Shown one piece after another: positions 62,144 through 64,000 of a DNA stretch of 64,000 bases (its first letter is position 1; each line of letters begins with the position of its first letter). A model generated the notes under the pieces. The model did not search any database. It was given only the letters and a program-made list of their open reading frames with translations, and was not told the DNA's origin. Source of the DNA: Deltaproteobacteria bacterium RIFCSPHIGHO2_02_FULL_44_16. Its GTDB lineage: Bacteria > UBA10199 > 2-02-FULL-44-16. Location: NCBI GenBank assembly GCA_001798185.1, contig MGRM01000027.1, positions 30,426 through 94,425 on the forward strand, written 5' to 3'. Position numbers and translations under genes: made by a program.

Positions 62144-63271
62144 ATGTCCACAACCAAGCTCATTTACGGTATCAGCCATTACAACGCGAATCTTTTCTAT
62201 GCGACGCAATATCATGCGCCAGATGCCTATCTCTTTTTACTTCATAATGGTCGCAAGTACATGATCATGAAACAACTTGAATATGACAAAGCAAAGCGCC
62301 TTGCAAAAGTCGATGAGATCATTCGCCTGGAACCCTTTTGGCAACGAACAGGAAAATCCATTCCTAAAAGTGATTATGATATCGATGTCATCGACGAAGT
62401 GCTGAAGGAGTTTGGAATCAAAACATTTCAAGTTCCTGAAATGAGTTCTTTGTTACTTGTCGATGAGCTCCGTAAAAAAGGTTACACCATAGAAGGGGTC
62501 GAAGACCCTTTTTTTCCGGAACGTCAGCGAAAAACTAAAGAAGAAAAGAAACATATCGAGACGTCGCAGAAAGCTGCTTATGGCGCGATGGATCTGGTTG
62601 AAAATATTTTACGAAAAAGTCGGGTTCGAAATGGGCGTTTGATCTATCGCAACAAAACACTGACGTCAGAAGTACTCCGTGCTGAGATTGGAATCTATCT
62701 TCTCAGTCGCGGTTGTCTTGCGAATGATCCGATCATCGCCGGCGGAGTACAAGGATGTGATCCGCACGAACGTGGAACCGGGCCACTCAAAGCCAATCAA
62801 TCGATCATTGTCGATATCTATCCGAGTTCGATCAAGACTGGTTATTACGGCGACACGTGTCGCACGTTTTGTAAGGGAAAAGCTTCTGATGCCCTCAAAA
62901 AATTATATGCAACAGTCCTCGACGCGCAGCTTGCATGTTTAAAAAAAATAAAAGCAGGAGTGAATGGCCGCACCATTCACGAAGCGAATCAGAAATTTTT
63001 TGAATCCAAAGGCTACAAAACAGAAGAGAAAAAAGGTCGCATGCAAGGTTTCTTTCACGGGACTGGTCACAGTCTCGGAATCGAGCCGCACGAAGAACCA
63101 GCGCGCATCAATCGTCGCGACTATACATTAGAAGAGGGGAATGTGCTGAGTGTCGAGCCAGGTCTCTATTATCCCGACATCGGCGCTGTGCGCATCGAAG
63201 ATCTTGTCTATGTGACGAAAACCGGCTGCGACGTGATTGGAAAGTATCCAAAAAAGTTGGAGATACGTTGA
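62144..63271 (+). CDS. M24-family metallopeptidase (Xaa-Pro aminopeptidase-like)
   Basis: The ATG at 62144 gives 375 residues. The N-terminal creatinase-like domain is followed by the pita-bread domain with five metal ligands: Asp in SIIVDIYPSS and Asp in GDTCRTFCKG, His in FFHGTGHSLGIEPHEEPARI, Glu in LSVEPGLYYPDIGAV and Glu in RIEDLVYVT. Removes N-terminal residues next to proline, probably. The frame before 62144 goes through repeat D and is not thought to be coding. Confidence 0.9.
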   Translation: MSTTKLIYGISHYNANLFYATQYHAPDAYLFLLHNGRKYMIMKQLEYDKAKRLAKVDEIIRLEPFWQRTGKSIPKSDYDIDVIDEVLKEFGIKTFQVPEMSSLLLVDELRKKGYTIEGVEDPFFPERQRKTKEEKKHIETSQKAAYGAMDLVENILRKSRVRNGRLIYRNKTLTSEVLRAEIGIYLLSRGCLANDPIIAGGVQGCDPHERGTGPLKANQSIIVDIYPSSIKTGYYGDTCRTFCKGKASDALKKLYATVLDAQLACLKKIKAGVNGRTIHEANQKFFESKGYKTEEKKGRMQGFFHGTGHSLGIEPHEEPARINRRDYTLEEGNVLSVEPGLYYPDIGAVRIEDLVYVTKTGCDVIGKYPKKLEIR

Positions 63272-63345
63272 TTCAAACTGGTGTTTGTTTATTTTTTAAG
63301 CTTCTGGACTAAGATTGGATCTATACTTCTTGAAAAACAAATATT

Positions 63346-63891
63346 TTAATCCGCTCTTCCCCAGTATTGGGTTTTATGTGCCCATGTCTCTTTCCAGGCT
63401 GGCGTTGTAGTGTTTACACGAATCCATGCTGATTCTGGAAGAAGAGTTTTTTGAATTTGCTCCATGACTTCATTTCCAGAAATCTCAAAACTTGCATCTC
63501 CACAATCTAATTCATTGTCTCCGATCAAGAAGGTATCATCGAAATACCAGTCACGTTTACCTCCCGAATGCAGATCTGATCTTAACATCCGAAGAGTACA
63601 GGATGATGTTTGTCCCGCTTTTGTTACGGTGAAGAAGTAAGATATTCGTTCAGCATGTGCATCACGGATGCTAGGAGCTTCATAGATAGCTGATTCATAT
63701 TCGACTCGTTGGAGCCGAAATGAATCGTTGCCAGGAAGACCATCCGGTCCAACAGTGAATTGAAAAATTGTTTTAGGTGGTTTTCCCCACGATCTCTCTT
63801 CTTTTGTAATGGTGAGATCAGTGCGGGTTTTTAGATTGGACCAGACTTGATTAACTGGAAGATATACTCTTTGTTCGCCTGCTGATTTCAT
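63346..63891 (-). CDS. Hypothetical protein, 181 aa
   Basis: 181 residues, no signal peptide, mostly strands: YLPVNQVWSNLKTRTDLTIT, IFQFTVGPDGLPGNDSFRLQ, ISYFFTVTKAGQTSSCTLRM. Two or more Cys. No family is recognised. A GGAG ribosome site lies before the ATG at 63891. The last 109 bases of the window show no gene. Confidence 0.5.
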   Translation of the reverse strand: MKSAGEQRVYLPVNQVWSNLKTRTDLTITKEERSWGKPPKTIFQFTVGPDGLPGNDSFRLQRVEYESAIYEAPSIRDAHAERISYFFTVTKAGQTSSCTLRMLRSDLHSGGKRDWYFDDTFLIGDNELDCGDASFEISGNEVMEQIQKTLLPESAWIRVNTTTPAWKETWAHKTQYWGRAD

Positions 63892-64000
63892 AAATACTCC
63901 TTGTTCATTTCAAAACATGTATAGCCCGCGCAAAACAAGATGTCAGATATGATAGGCGAAAGTTTTGTGGTGGATGTGTTTCACAAAAGCGGTTTTTGTT

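Overview
The window is chromosomal DNA from a Gram-negative bacterium with moderately low GC content and dense, ordinary gene packing. Two MCE/Mla lipid-transport operons, lipoprotein signal peptides, sigma-54 activators, a PEGA-repeat Ser/Thr kinase and a non-flagellar type III secretion system (T3SS) point to a deltaproteobacterial-type lineage (Myxococcota, Bdellovibrionota or a related uncultured group). The sequence alone does not settle the taxonomy. No rRNA, tRNA, CRISPR array, prophage or transposase gene was found.

Layout. 1-4.6 kb: the end of an HpnN-like RND transporter, then a first MCE operon (permease, degenerate ATPase, MCE protein, TPR lipoprotein). 4.8-6.4 kb: a hendecad-repeat coiled-coil protein, a ZIP metal transporter and a small protein. 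6.5-22.5 kb: the T3SS locus, on the + strand throughout (secreted or structural candidates, SctJ, a FliA-type sigma factor, SctI, a FliG-like protein, SctL, SctN, SctO, SctP, FliM-like, FliN-like and FliO-like proteins, SctR, SctS, SctT), followed by an effector/translocator and TPR-chaperone block. 22.5-27 kb, - strand: an FHA/sigma-54 activator, a PEGA Ser/Thr kinase and a tail-anchored protein, possibly the regulatory arm of the T3SS. 27-30 kb: a yggS-proC-yggT group interrupted by a vapBC-like toxin-antitoxin pair. 30-33.3 kb: a second MCE operon. 33.3-38.2 kb: the stress triad prkA, yeaH-like and spoVR-like. 38-64 kb: housekeeping and metabolic genes (carotenoid-type membrane protein, epimerase, HD-GYP regulator, M16 protease, ligA, mdh, tyrosine phenol-lyase, nadC, valS, aquaporin, proline dehydrogenase, M24 peptidase) with several unrecognised proteins.

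Two themes stand out. First, the T3SS is a mosaic. Its basal body is of injectisome type (lipoprotein SctJ, SctI-like rod), but the cytoplasmic side and regulation look flagellar (FliG-like, separate FliM and FliN, FliO, FliA-type sigma). A shared promoter motif, CAAC(A/T)TT-N14-(C/A)CGATAA, lies before two T3SS transcription units and before a distant coiled-coil gene at 46.4 kb, so that gene probably belongs to the same regulon. Genes for SctC, SctD, SctV, SctU and a clear needle protein are not in the window.

Second, the region is peppered with at least eight kinds of palindromic repeat, 60-170 bp long. Two of them sit in frame inside protein-coding genes (yggS and the carotenoid-type gene), one forms the C-terminus of nadC, and one is nested inside another. 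This resembles the Rickettsia palindromic elements in behaviour but involves other sequence families.
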